Of a stretch of DNA of 64,000 nucleotides, positions 45,753 to 55,434 are shown piece by piece. The first letter of the stretch is position 1. Every line of letters starts with the position of its first letter. The DNA comes from Acidovorax sp. GW101-3H11 (GTDB lineage Bacteria > Pseudomonadota > Gammaproteobacteria > Burkholderiales > Burkholderiaceae_C). The translations under genes were made by a program, and so were the position numbers. The stretch covers positions 319,638 through 383,637 of the forward strand of contig NZ_LUKZ01000012.1 of the NCBI RefSeq assembly GCF_001633105.1, read 5' to 3'. The notes beneath the pieces were generated by a model, which saw only the letters and a program-made list of their open reading frames with translations, searched no databases and was not told where the DNA came from.

Positions 45753-48700
45753 TCAATCCATGCGGTAACGCAGACTCGTCCACAGCGTGGGGCGCACGGT
45801 GCCATGCAGCGGTGTCTGCAGCGTGCCCGTCCACGCCCAGCGGCGGTCCGCCGATTCGCGGAACAGCACGAGGTTGAAGCTCCAGCCCGCGCCCTGGGGC
45901 TGGGTTTTGGCCTCGTCGGCAAACCGCGAGCCCCGGTAGACCAGCGATGCCAGCGTCAGGTCGCGCGCCCCATGCCGCCAGACATTGGCCAGCACCCCCG
46001 TGTGCTGCGGCACGCCCGGCAGCAGATTGCCCGCGTGTTGCACGCCGGTGTTGCGCGAGTGGGCCCAGGTGTAGCTGCCCAGCACGCTCCAGTGCGGGGT
46101 GAGCACCCGGTTCAGCGCGGCGCCCGCCTGGTGCAGGCGGCCCTGGCTGAAGTAGGGGTTGCCGTTGTAGGCATCGATCACCACCTGCCCGGACGCACCC
46201 ACGGGAGCCAGCACACCCGCCCGGTCTGACACCGAACTGCCCAGGTTGGGCACGAGCAAACGGCCATCGGCAAACGTGGGGTTGGCGATGGACTGGCTGC
46301 TGAGCACGCCCCAGGCAAAGGTGCGCGCATCGATCTCCCAATCGAGCTGCACCGCGCGTTTGCGCGCCAGGCTGCCCAGGCGCTGGTACTGGTGGTCGAT
46401 GGCGATGGCGCCCACGGCCACGGGTGCCAGGGTGTGGGATGCGGGCGCGTGCATGCTTTCGATGTAGGCCGCGTGCAGCGCCCGGCCCGGCCCGAAGCGG
46501 TACGAGAGCCCCGCCCGGGGCCGCAGGCGCCGGGTGTGGCCGCCCTCGGTGATGTCGGGGGCAAAGAAATCTTCGTTGGTGATCTGGCTGTAGTAGCGGT
46601 TGACGTAGCGAGCGCGCAGGCGCGGCCAGGCGGCGCCGACCTCCCACGCCCAGGCACCGTGCTGCCATTCGGAGGTGATCCAGGGCATGTCAAAACGTGC
46701 GGTGGTGGTGCCGTCCGATGCCTCCCAAGGCACGCCGGGGTCGTACAGCCCGGAGCGGGCCTGGGCGCGGACGTTTTCCCACCCGGCACTGAGCCGCTGC
46801 CCCGGCAGCTGCACCACATGCCGCAGCATCACGCCGTCCATGCCGTCCTGCACCCGCGAGTTCTGCGGGCCCCAGGCGTCGAAGTCGAGCACGCGGGTGT
46901 TGGTGCTGCGCACATGGTGCACCTTGAGCCAGGTCTGCGCGTCGGCCGACCAGCGCCAGGCCCCACCGGCATCTGTGCGCGCGGCGTGGGTGCGCGCCAC
47001 GCCATCAAAGCGCGCAGGCCCCAGGTCCAGCCCGCCCGGGTAGCCCACGCGGTCCCAGCCCTGGTCGTGCACCACAAACAGGCCCAGCTGGTCGGTGGGC
47101 CGCGCGCCCCAGCCCAGCGTGGCCATGGGCGCTGTCAGCCAGTACGAGCCCGACCCGCCCCGGGGCCACATGCGCAGCCCGGTGGCGCGGGCCAGCCAGG
47201 CCATGGGCACCGCGCTGGCATCGAGCCCACGCAAGGTCACCGCGCCCACCAGGGCCGAATGCACCGGGTTGTGTTCTGCGCTGGTGGTCCACACGGTTTC
47301 GTGGCCCTCGGTGGGCAACACGGGCACCTGCCGCTCGCCCAGGCCCAGCGCCAGCGGGTCGGCCAGGTAGCCCTGGTACAGCTCGGAGTTGCGGCTGTAG
47401 TCGCTCTCGTGCCGATTGGCCATGAAGAAATGGCTGCCCGCCCAGAGCGGGTAGTACGACTGCTGCGCATAGGCGCGCGCCCAGTGCTCCAGCCCGAAGT
47501 CGCCCAGCGCCTTGCCCAGGTTGGCCGAGCCCTGGCTGTCGGACACCAGCGGGTTGAGCGACTTGAGGGCGGGCAGCCGCACCAGCGCCTGGCGCGCGGC
47601 GGCCATCGCGGCCTCGGGCTGGCCGCTGTCGTTGCGCAGGATGGCTTCGATCTGCCAGGGCAGCGGGTCGTTGGGGTCGGCCAGGCGGGCGCGGTCCAGC
47701 GAATCCAGGGCGGCGGCGAGCTCGCCCAGCCGGTATTCGGCCACGGCCAGCCACACCTGGGCGCGTGCGTAGCGGGGTTCGATCACCAGCGCCTTGAGCA
47801 GCTGGGTGCGCGCACCCTCGGCATCGCCCTGCTGCAGCGCCAGCAGGCCCGCACCGGCCAGGCTGGTGTAGTCGTCGCCCGCCAGGGCCAGGGCGGCGTC
47901 AAAGCCGGTGCGTGCGTCGGCCAGCCGCAGTGCCTCGGTGTCGGCCGTGGCCAGCTCGGCCCGGTAGGCGGGGTGGTCGGGCGCCAGCGCCACGGCGCGC
48001 GCCAGGGTGGTGCGTGCGGCATGCAGGTCGCCCCGCTCCTGCAGCGCACGGCCCAGGCCCCACAGCGCGGCGGCCTGCTGCGCCGTGCCTGCGGGCGCCG
48101 CGTCGGCCGCCTGGCGGTACAGGGCCAGGGCGGCATCGCCCCGGCCCTCCAGGCGGTGCCAGTCGGCATCGGCCAGCAGCAGCTCGGGCGCGGCAGGGGC
48201 GGCGGTGCGGGTGGTGTCCAGCCAGGCGCGGGCCTCGGCGGGGCGGTCCAACGCCATCAGCAGCTCGGCGCGGCGCGCGGCGATGCGGGGGTCTGGCGTG
48301 CGCGGCCAGGCGGCGGCCAGGCGGGCCTGAGCGGCGTCCATCTGGCCGTTTCGCAGGTCCAGGTCAGCCAGCACAAGGGCCACCACGGCGCTGCCGCCGC
48401 CCGCGTCACCAGCGTCGCCCCGCGCTGCCATCTGCTGCAGCTGGGCCTGCGCAGCACTCCACTGGCCGGCCTGCAGCGCAGCACGCAGGTCGGCCAGCGC
48501 GGGTGCGATGTCGGGGCGCTGGAATTCGGCCCAGCGCGTGGTGTCGGTGGGGTAGGCCGCCACCCACTGCACCCGCTCGCGGGGGTTGACCAGCACGCGT
48601 TTCACAGGAGCCCGCCCCGGCTCCGCAAAGCCCTGCTCCGCCGGGCCCAGTTGCACGCTGCCCTGGGCGTTGGACAGCTCCACCAGGCCCGAGAGCACGG

Positions 48701-49181
48701 TGAGCGTGGTGCGCCCGGCAGCGTCCACCTCCACGTCCCAGTCGGTGCCGCGCACCACGGCCAGGGCGGCGGGGGTTTGCAGCTGCAGGGTGGCCGGGGT
48801 CTTCTTGGTGCGGGCCCACAGGCGCCCGGCTGCCAGCTCCAGCAAGGTGCGCTGGGGCTGCGATTCACACAGCCGCACCTGGGCGCTGGCCGACATGCGG
48901 ATCTGCGTGCGGTCGGCCAGCAGCAGCGCGGCAGACGACAGCGCCAGCGTGCGCATGTCGGCCCCGGCCCCCAGCTGCTGCGCCAGCGCGGCGGGGGACC
49001 AGGGCTCCACACCGGGCGCGCGGGTCTGGCCCTGGCCCGCCAGCGCCACGATCTGCGCCGCCGACGCACCGGGTGCGGGCGCACCACCTGCGCACTGCGC
49101 CCAGGCGGTGGCACTGCCCATCGCACCGAGCGCGAGGCCCAGACGGGTCCAACGGAAGAAGGAGCGGCGATGGGATGGCAT
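45753..49181 (-). CDS. FecR-TPR-beta-barrel outer-membrane protein
   Basis: A 1142-residue exported protein with an unusual order. There is a Sec signal peptide (about 1-30, ending AWAQ), a FecR-like domain (about 60-200: ADRTQIRMSASAQVRL, LAVVRGTDWDVEVD, LSGLVELSNAQGSV), six or more TPR-like helical repeats (about 215-560, ALWGLGRALQERGDLHAA and others), and a C-terminal part rich in alternating aromatic/polar strands (about 600-1142), as in an outer-membrane barrel. TPR plus barrel recalls PgaA/NfrA-type exporters or receptors. The last residues are SLRYRMD, without the usual final Phe. The ATG at 49181 has AAAGG eight bases before it; an ATG at 49196 is possible. It follows the CHASE2-cyclase gene by 33 bases. 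Confidence 0.82.
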   Translation of the reverse strand: MPSHRRSFFRWTRLGLALGAMGSATAWAQCAGGAPAPGASAAQIVALAGQGQTRAPGVEPWSPAALAQQLGAGADMRTLALSSAALLLADRTQIRMSASAQVRLCESQPQRTLLELAAGRLWARTKKTPATLQLQTPAALAVVRGTDWDVEVDAAGRTTLTVLSGLVELSNAQGSVQLGPAEQGFAEPGRAPVKRVLVNPRERVQWVAAYPTDTTRWAEFQRPDIAPALADLRAALQAGQWSAAQAQLQQMAARGDAGDAGGGSAVVALVLADLDLRNGQMDAAQARLAAAWPRTPDPRIAARRAELLMALDRPAEARAWLDTTRTAAPAAPELLLADADWHRLEGRGDAALALYRQAADAAPAGTAQQAAALWGLGRALQERGDLHAARTTLARAVALAPDHPAYRAELATADTEALRLADARTGFDAALALAGDDYTSLAGAGLLALQQGDAEGARTQLLKALVIEPRYARAQVWLAVAEYRLGELAAALDSLDRARLADPNDPLPWQIEAILRNDSGQPEAAMAAARQALVRLPALKSLNPLVSDSQGSANLGKALGDFGLEHWARAYAQQSYYPLWAGSHFFMANRHESDYSRNSELYQGYLADPLALGLGERQVPVLPTEGHETVWTTSAEHNPVHSALVGAVTLRGLDASAVPMAWLARATGLRMWPRGGSGSYWLTAPMATLGWGARPTDQLGLFVVHDQGWDRVGYPGGLDLGPARFDGVARTHAARTDAGGAWRWSADAQTWLKVHHVRSTNTRVLDFDAWGPQNSRVQDGMDGVMLRHVVQLPGQRLSAGWENVRAQARSGLYDPGVPWEASDGTTTARFDMPWITSEWQHGAWAWEVGAAWPRLRARYVNRYYSQITNEDFFAPDITEGGHTRRLRPRAGLSYRFGPGRALHAAYIESMHAPASHTLAPVAVGAIAIDHQYQRLGSLARKRAVQLDWEIDARTFAWGVLSSQSIANPTFADGRLLVPNLGSSVSDRAGVLAPVGASGQVVIDAYNGNPYFSQGRLHQAGAALNRVLTPHWSVLGSYTWAHSRNTGVQHAGNLLPGVPQHTGVLANVWRHGARDLTLASLVYRGSRFADEAKTQPQGAGWSFNLVLFRESADRRWAWTGTLQTPLHGTVRPTLWTSLRYRMD

Positions 49182-49214
49182 GGGGTGGCCTTTCATCGGG
49201 AGGTTCGGAGTCTT

Positions 49215-51197
49215 CTATTTGTCGAGCGCACGGGCGCCAAAAGACGGTGGCGTGGCCGAGGCTTGCGCGGCGGCATCGGCCAGATCCAGCACCCGGGCCT
49301 GGAGCTGATCGGCGTGCGGCGCCCACTGCGGCGCCTGGCGGTGCGCGTGGGCCTGCCACTGGGCGCAGCAGACCAGGGCTTCGGCCCACTCGGCGGCCTG
49401 CAGGTGGCGGTGCAGCGCCTGGCTGGTGGCCACCAGCGTGGCGTCGTCGCAGGGGGTGTACACATCCAGCCCCGTGCTGCGCCCGGCCAGCACCACGGTG
49501 TCGAGCCAGAGCAGGTGCGCGTGTTCCGGGGCCCCGGCGGGCAGGGCCGCGCGCGTGGCGCCGGAGAGCAGGATGCTGGAGCCAAAGGCCTTGTTGGCCC
49601 CTTCCAGTCGCGCGGCGGTGTTCACCGCGTCGCCCACTGCGGTGTAGGTGAAGCGTTCGTGCGAGCCCAGGTGGCCCACCGCCGCCTCGCCCGTGTGCAG
49701 GCCGATGCGCAGCTGCACCTGCGCAAACGGTGTGCCCGCCCACTGGGCGCGCAGGGCCACCATCTCGGCCTGCATGGCCTGGGCGCAAGCCAGTGCGCGC
49801 GCCGCATGGGCGGGCTCGGGCAGGGGCGCATTCCAGAAGGCCATGACAGCGTCGCCAATGAACTTGTCGAGCGTGCCGCCATGCTGGTGCACGGTATGGG
49901 TCATGCGCGAGAAATAAGCATTGAGGGCCTGGGCCACGGCCTCGGGGGGCAGGCGCTCGCTGGCGGCCGTGAAACCGGCCAGGTCGGAGAACAGCAGGGT
50001 CAGAACCCGGCGTTCGCCCTGCAGCGCCGGGGCCGCGCCTTCGGCCACCAGCGCATCGACCACGGCGGGCGGCACATAGCGGGCAAAGTCGGCGCGCAGT
50101 TGCTCGCGGCGGCGGTGTTCGCGCCAGTAACTGTCAGCCGCCCCCACATTGAAATGCAGCGCCAGGCCTGCCAGTGTGGGCAGTGCGCTCCACCACAGGC
50201 CCGCCACCAGGGCCCACCACCCGCCCGCCACGGCCAGCAGCGCCAGCACGGCGCTGAGCCACGCGGCCCGCGCCCCGCGCCAGCGGCGTGTGAGCGCAGC
50301 CACCACGCCCACCGCCAGCACGGCCTGCAAGAACGGCCCCAGGGGGTGCGCGGGCCGGATCCAGTCGCCCGCCAGCCCGTTGATCAGCACCGTGGCATGC
50401 ACCAGCACGCCCGACTGGGTGCCCGCCCCCAGCACATGCAAGGGGGTGGCGAACTGGTCCACGCCGTCCACCGGCGTGTTCTGCCCCAGCAGCAGCACCC
50501 GGCCTTGCAGGGCGCCCGGCGCCAGCATGCGCGTGGGCTCCAGCGCCTGGGTGTAATGGGCATAGGGCAAGGGCAGCTCGGGCGCGTAGTAGCGCAGCAG
50601 CGCGCCCTCGGGCGGCGGGGTGACCGCACGCCCTGCGGCCTGGGCCAGCACGCGCCACAGTGCGGCGTCGTGCCCCGGGGCGCGGCGCAGCACGCCGTCG
50701 CCATCCGGCTCGACGGCCACACTGCCAAACCGGGCATGGGGGAACACGGAGGGCACGGTCTGCCGGTATTGCGCCACCTGCGAGCTGGGCACCGCGACCT
50801 CGGCCGTGGCCAGCACCACGGGCAAGCGCCCTTGCAGCGCCAGGGCCAGGGCCGCGTCGTCCTCGGGCGTCTGGGGTGCGGCAAACAGCATGTCGATGCC
50901 CAGCGCGGCGGCGCCTGCGGCCGATACGGCGTCTACCAGCTGCGCATGCAGGCGGCGCGACAAGGGCGGGCTCATGTTCAGCGCGGCCAGGCTGGGTTCG
51001 TCGAGCCCCACCACCAGCGCACCCACATCGGGCCGCACCGGGGCGGTGAGGCTGGCCAGCAGGTCGTATTCCAGCCGCTGCAGCGGCGCCCACACCGGCA
51101 GCACCTGCAGCAGGGCCAGCAGGCCCAGTGCCCACAGCACCCGCAGCGCCCAGGCGCGCCAGGCGTCGTGTGTGACCGGTGATTGCGTGCCTGCCAT
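49215..51197 (-). CDS. CHASE2 adenylate/guanylate cyclase
   Basis: Membrane class III nucleotide cyclase, 660 residues. One N-terminal helix, a periplasmic CHASE2 sensor (about 35-300: VGLDEPSLAAL, ALGIDMLFAAP, GRVLLLGQNTPVDGVDQFATPL), three closely spaced helices (about 310-385), and the cyclase domain: FSDLAGFTAASERLP with the metal aspartate, FIGDAVMAFWNAP with the second, and TYTAVGDAVNTAARLEG. The catalytic residues appear complete. It is first in an operon with the FecR-TPR-barrel gene, its likely partner. Confidence 0.93.
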   Translation of the reverse strand: MAGTQSPVTHDAWRAWALRVLWALGLLALLQVLPVWAPLQRLEYDLLASLTAPVRPDVGALVVGLDEPSLAALNMSPPLSRRLHAQLVDAVSAAGAAALGIDMLFAAPQTPEDDAALALALQGRLPVVLATAEVAVPSSQVAQYRQTVPSVFPHARFGSVAVEPDGDGVLRRAPGHDAALWRVLAQAAGRAVTPPPEGALLRYYAPELPLPYAHYTQALEPTRMLAPGALQGRVLLLGQNTPVDGVDQFATPLHVLGAGTQSGVLVHATVLINGLAGDWIRPAHPLGPFLQAVLAVGVVAALTRRWRGARAAWLSAVLALLAVAGGWWALVAGLWWSALPTLAGLALHFNVGAADSYWREHRRREQLRADFARYVPPAVVDALVAEGAAPALQGERRVLTLLFSDLAGFTAASERLPPEAVAQALNAYFSRMTHTVHQHGGTLDKFIGDAVMAFWNAPLPEPAHAARALACAQAMQAEMVALRAQWAGTPFAQVQLRIGLHTGEAAVGHLGSHERFTYTAVGDAVNTAARLEGANKAFGSSILLSGATRAALPAGAPEHAHLLWLDTVVLAGRSTGLDVYTPCDDATLVATSQALHRHLQAAEWAEALVCCAQWQAHAHRQAPQWAPHADQLQARVLDLADAAAQASATPPSFGARALDK

Positions 51198-51363
51198 CCC
51201 GCCCCCTCTTTGGCTGGCGCCACACGATGCAGCCCAGCATGGTGGGCACACTGTAGTGCGTCATCCGCCCCGTGCACAGCGGGGATACGCGCAAACATGC
51301 CCAGCGGCCGCTTCCTTGCACCCGGCCCTTAAACTGGGCGCCTGGACTGATCTGGAGAACCCC

Positions 51364-51624
51364 ATGAAACTGCTGTTTGCCTCGGTCTCTGTGCTGGCCC
51401 TGCTGGCCGGTTGCAACGCCACCCACCCTCACCAACCCTCCGGCCCCATGGCATCGGGACGGGACCGCACCTTCAGCGTGCCGGTGTACGGCCCGGACAC
51501 CTCCCAGGCCTACGCCACCGCCAGCCGCGAATGCCAGCGCCTGGCGCTGCACGCCAAGCTGCTGCGCAACGATGGCTCGCGCCTGATTTTTGAGTGCGTG
51601 AGCGAACTGCCCGACAAACCTTGA
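51364..51624 (+). CDS. Small lipoprotein
   Basis: An 86-residue lipoprotein with lipobox LLAGC (Cys 18 region) after a hydrophobic stretch. The mature part has two cysteines (RECQRLA, FECVSEL) that could form a disulfide. GGAG lies six bases before the ATG. The stop overlaps the next gene's start (TGATG). Function unknown; it lies in the divergent region of the CHASE2/FecR cluster. Confidence 0.8.
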   Translation: MKLLFASVSVLALLAGCNATHPHQPSGPMASGRDRTFSVPVYGPDTSQAYATASRECQRLALHAKLLRNDGSRLIFECVSELPDKP

Positions 51625-52691
51625 TGCCCGTGGCCCCCACCGTACGCACCCGCCGAGCGGGCGCCCGTGGGGCCCTGCTGGCCCTGGCCGCGCTGCTGGC
51701 GGGGTGCCAGCACGCACCTCGCCTGGAGCCCCCGGCAACCCCCACCTGGGTCAACAGCCTGGGCATGGTGTTTGTGCAGGTGCCTGCGGGCCGGTTCTGG
51801 ATGGGGGGCGTGCCCCCGCTGGAGATGCTGGCCCAGACCTACCCGCAGCTGGAGAAAAAACGCTTTACCGACCTGATCGATGAAGCGCCCGGCCATGAAG
51901 TGCACATCCGCCGCGCGTTCTACCTGGGCCAGCACGAGGTCACGGTGGGGCAGTTCCAGCGGTTTGTCGAAGCCTCGGGCTACCAGCCTGAATCCGAGAC
52001 CGATGGCACGGGCGGCTATGGCTACAACCCCCAGTACGACCCGGCCACCACCCAGCGCGGCGACGCGTTCGAGGGGCGCTTGCTCCGGTACTCATGGCGC
52101 AACCCCGGGTTTGCGCAGGGCCCGGAGCACCCGGTCGTCAACATCACCTGGAACGACGCCCAGGCACTGGCGCACTGGCTGAGCCGCACCGAAGGCCACC
52201 GCTACCGCCTGCCCACCGAGGCCGAGTGGGAATACGCCTGCCGCGCGGGCACCCGCACCCTCTACCCCCATGGCGACGATCCGCAAGGCCTGGTGCGGGT
52301 GGCCAACACTTTTGACCAGGCCGCCGCCCCCCTGTGGCCCCGCTGGCGCCAGCATGCGCTGGCAGGCAGCGACGGCCATGCCTTTACCGCCCCAGTGGGC
52401 AGCTATGCCCCCAACACCTTTGGCCTGCACGACATGCTGGGCAATGCCTGGGAGTGGGTGGCAGACTGGCACGACGACCACTACTACGCCGCATCTCCAG
52501 GCGCCGACCCGCAGGGCCCGGCCGAGGGCGGTGTGCGGGTGCGCCGGGGCGGCTCGTGGCACACCTGGTCGTTTTATGCCCGCTGCGGCTTTCGCAACTG
52601 GAACACGCCACAGACGCGGTATCCGCTGGTCGGCATGCGGCTGGTGCGCGAAATCGCCCCACTGGCAGCACCCCGGCCGCCATCGCCCTGA
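51624..52691 (+). CDS. SUMF1/FGE-like lipoprotein
   Basis: A 355-residue lipoprotein with lipobox ALLAGC (about 26-31) and a formylglycine-generating-enzyme-like domain (about 45-345). Family marks: GMVFVQVPAGRFWMGG, HEVTVGQFQRFV, PVVNITWNDAQALAHWLS, YRLPTEAEWEYACRAGT, YDMLGNAWEWVADW-type segment (HDMLGNAWEWV) and RRGGSW. The Cys pair of true formylglycine enzymes is not seen (one Cys in YARCGFR), and no sulfatase gene is near. A binding or structural role at the membrane is more likely. Overlaps the small lipoprotein gene by one base. Confidence 0.88.
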   Translation: MPVAPTVRTRRAGARGALLALAALLAGCQHAPRLEPPATPTWVNSLGMVFVQVPAGRFWMGGVPPLEMLAQTYPQLEKKRFTDLIDEAPGHEVHIRRAFYLGQHEVTVGQFQRFVEASGYQPESETDGTGGYGYNPQYDPATTQRGDAFEGRLLRYSWRNPGFAQGPEHPVVNITWNDAQALAHWLSRTEGHRYRLPTEAEWEYACRAGTRTLYPHGDDPQGLVRVANTFDQAAAPLWPRWRQHALAGSDGHAFTAPVGSYAPNTFGLHDMLGNAWEWVADWHDDHYYAASPGADPQGPAEGGVRVRRGGSWHTWSFYARCGFRNWNTPQTRYPLVGMRLVREIAPLAAPRPPSP

Positions 52692-52827
52692 TGATGGCCC
52701 CCCCGCGTCTGCCACACACAACAAAGGGTTAACAAATGTCAAACCACCCGCACACCCGCACGGGGCCGCTAGGCCAGGCGCGGGATATCGCGAATAATTC
52801 CCGGCTTCGATTTCGATGGGGGACACC

Positions 52828-53526
52828 ATGCGCATAGCCGCTCTGGACGACGATGCGCTTCAGCTGGATCTGATCAAGCAGGCCACCGAGGCGATGGGCC
52901 ATGTCTGCCACACGCATTTGACGGGCGCCGAGTTGCTGCGCACTTTGCGCCGCGAGACCTTTGACCTGCTGATCGTGGACTGGCACCTGCCCGACACCAC
53001 GGGCCCCGAGGTGGTGCGCTGGGTGCGCAAGAACGTGGCCGCGCAGCTGCCCATTCTGTTCGTGACCAACCGGCAGGAAGAACGCGACATCGTCGAAGGC
53101 CTGGCCAGCGGGGCTGACGACTTCATGGTCAAGCCTGTGCGCATCGGTGAGCTCAATGCCCGCGTGGCCGCGCTGCTGCGCCGCGCCTACCCCGACAACG
53201 CAGCCAGCGTGCTGGAGTTTGGCCGCTACCGGTTTCTGCCCGAAACCCGCGCCATCGAAATGGACGGTGTGCCCGTGGAGCTCAAGAACCGCGAATACGA
53301 CCTCGCGCTGTTCCTGTTTCAGAACATGGGCCGGTTGCTGTCGCGTGACCACCTCAAGGAAATCGTCTGGGGCCAGGTGGCCGATGTCATGTCGCGTTCG
53401 CTGGACACCCACATCTCGCGCCTGCGCACCCTGCTGGACCTGCGCCCCGCCAATGGCTTCATCGTCACGGCGGTGTATGGCGTAGGCTACCGTTTTGAAG
53501 CCGTCGAAGCCCCGCGCAAGGACTGA
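52828..53526 (+). CDS. OmpR-family response regulator
   Basis: Two-component transcription regulator, 232 residues. Receiver domain (1-120) with acidic pair DDD (8-10), phosphoacceptor D51 (LIVDWHLPD), T and K (FVTN; VKPV). The C-terminal winged helix (about 130-228) ends TAVYGVGYRFE. The ATG at 52828 has GGGGGA close before it; an ATG four codons earlier is possible. It is followed by the LysM-FecR gene and the CHASE2-kinase, its likely cognate kinase. Confidence 0.94.
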   Translation: MRIAALDDDALQLDLIKQATEAMGHVCHTHLTGAELLRTLRRETFDLLIVDWHLPDTTGPEVVRWVRKNVAAQLPILFVTNRQEERDIVEGLASGADDFMVKPVRIGELNARVAALLRRAYPDNAASVLEFGRYRFLPETRAIEMDGVPVELKNREYDLALFLFQNMGRLLSRDHLKEIVWGQVADVMSRSLDTHISRLRTLLDLRPANGFIVTAVYGVGYRFEAVEAPRKD

Positions 53527-53603
53527 CAAAGGCGCCCAAGACCCCGCAAAGGCACCGCCACAAGCGGCCCCACCTGCGCCGGACCGCACGAAGGAGACAT
53601 GAC

Positions 53604-55349
53604 TTGACCCCCACCACCCCGCACATCCGCTGGACACCCTGCGCCGCCGCTGCACTGGCTTTGGCCGCCCTCGCAGGCCTTGCAGCCCGGGGAGCACAGG
53701 CCAGCCCGCCCGTCCCCCTGGGGGATGAAGTGGCCCACATCGTCAAGGAGGGGGACACCCTGGAAGGCCTGGCCCGGGACTACCTGGCCGCGCCCCGGCA
53801 GTGGCAGCAGCTGCAGACCCGCAACAAGGTGGCCGATCCCCGGCGGCTGCAGCCAGGCTCGGTGATCTGGATCCCAGTGCGGCTGCAGCCCAGCGAGTCG
53901 GCCACGGTGCAGTTCGTGCAGGGTGCCGTCACGGCACAGGCGCGGGCCGGTGATGCCCCCGCCCCTGTCAGCCCCGGCGGCAAGCTGGAGGAAGGCACAG
54001 CGCTGCAGGTGGGCCCGGAATCCTTTGTGACCGTCAAGCTCGCCGATGGCACCGTGGTCCGGGTGCAGGCGCAGTCCGAGCTGCAGCTGCGGCAGTTGCG
54101 CCGCCGTGGCCGCGCGGGCAGCGTGCAGTCGGTGCTGGAGATGCACAAGGGTGGCGTGGAATCGACCGTGCCCCCCAGTACCGAGCCCCTGCGCCGGTTC
54201 GAGATCCGCACCCCGCTGGCCGTGACCAGCGTGCGTGGCACCCACTTCAGCGTGGCCATGGCGGACTCGGGCCAGACCACGGCCTCGGTGCTCAACGGCT
54301 CGGTGGCGGTGCAGTCCCGGCGCGACACCGACAGCCACCCCGGCGCGTCGCTGAACGCCCCCACCGCCCTGCTCGCCCCAGGCCAGGGCCTGGCCGTGGC
54401 CACCGATGGCACCGTGGGCGCAGCCCGCCCCCTGCTGCCCCCACCCGACACCTCGGGCATGCCCGCCATGCTGGGCGATGCCAGCCTGCTGGCCATCGAC
54501 CTGCCCACGGCCCCGGGCGCCACACGCTACCTGGCCCAGGTGGCGCAGGACGAAGCACTCACCCAGGTGCTGCGCCACGGCAGCTTTGCCGATGGGCGCC
54601 TGCGCTGGAAAGCGCTCGAAGACGGCCGCTACTACCTGGCCGTGCGGGCCGTGGACGATGCCGGGATTGCCGGCCTGCCCGCCGTGCAGCCCTTCACCAT
54701 CAAGACCCGGCCCGTGGCACCGCTGCACCAGTCCCCCGCGCCCGGCGCCGTGGTGCCCAGCGGCGCGGCCGAGCTGCGCTGCACCGAGGTGCCTGGCGTG
54801 CGCTGGTACCGCGTGCAGGTGGCCGCCGATGCGAAATTCACCGCCCCCCTGCGCGACGAACAGCGCCTGGACGAATGCCGTCTGCCCATTGGTGCCCTGC
54901 CCGTGGGCAACTACTTCTGGCGCATGGCCAGCGTTCAGCAGTTGCCGGGCGGCCAGGCCGACCAGGGCCCGTTTGCCCCGCCGCAACCCTTCACCGTGGC
55001 CGAACGCCCGGCCACCCTGTCCCTGCAAGCCTTGCAGGCTGACGACGGCGAACCCACAGTGCGCCTGCACTGGCCGGCCCAACCGGGCCAGCGGTTCCGG
55101 CTGCAGCTGGCCGCAGCCTCCGACGCGGCTTTTGCCCAGCCCGCCCAGGACACCGTGCTGGACGCTCCCACCTGGACTGGCAGCAACCTGCCCGCTGGCG
55201 AGTACCTGGTGCGCATCCAGGTGCTGGACCCCAGTGGCCTGGAAAGCGAGTTCTCGCAGCCCCGCAAGATCCGTGTGGGCACGGGCATCCGCACCGGCGC
55301 CGGGCTGCCGGTGTCCACCTCCAGCGGAGCGCCGGTGGGGCGCCCTTGA
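53604..55349 (+). CDS. LysM-FecR domain periplasmic protein
   Basis: A 581-residue exported protein. A signal peptide (about 1-33) is followed by a LysM domain (about 44-92, HIVKEGDTLEGLARDYL to LQPGSVIWIPV), which binds peptidoglycan, then a FecR-like domain (about 95-260: TVVRVQAQSELQL, LAVTSVRGTHFSVA, VLNGSVAVQS) and two Ig/fibronectin-like repeats. No membrane helix. The start is TTG at 53604, seven bases after AAGGAG; the ATG at 53599 opens only a two-codon frame. It lies between the OmpR regulator and the CHASE2 kinase and probably joins their signal path. Confidence 0.88.
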   Translation: MTPTTPHIRWTPCAAAALALAALAGLAARGAQASPPVPLGDEVAHIVKEGDTLEGLARDYLAAPRQWQQLQTRNKVADPRRLQPGSVIWIPVRLQPSESATVQFVQGAVTAQARAGDAPAPVSPGGKLEEGTALQVGPESFVTVKLADGTVVRVQAQSELQLRQLRRRGRAGSVQSVLEMHKGGVESTVPPSTEPLRRFEIRTPLAVTSVRGTHFSVAMADSGQTTASVLNGSVAVQSRRDTDSHPGASLNAPTALLAPGQGLAVATDGTVGAARPLLPPPDTSGMPAMLGDASLLAIDLPTAPGATRYLAQVAQDEALTQVLRHGSFADGRLRWKALEDGRYYLAVRAVDDAGIAGLPAVQPFTIKTRPVAPLHQSPAPGAVVPSGAAELRCTEVPGVRWYRVQVAADAKFTAPLRDEQRLDECRLPIGALPVGNYFWRMASVQQLPGGQADQGPFAPPQPFTVAERPATLSLQALQADDGEPTVRLHWPAQPGQRFRLQLAAASDAAFAQPAQDTVLDAPTWTGSNLPAGEYLVRIQVLDPSGLESEFSQPRKIRVGTGIRTGAGLPVSTSSGAPVGRP

Positions 55350-55434
55350 GCGCGCATTGCAACCGCTGTGCCCTGGTGGGCATTGACGGCAGACGCCCCT
55401 TTGCAGCGCCCCGCCCGGGCGCTGACGCCGCCCC

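Noticed and set aside
46392-51182. A 1596-codon open frame on the plus strand
   Set aside because: It lies antisense to the FecR-barrel and CHASE2-cyclase genes, has no domain signature and is rich in Gly/Arg/His/Gln, as expected for a complement frame of GC-rich coding DNA.
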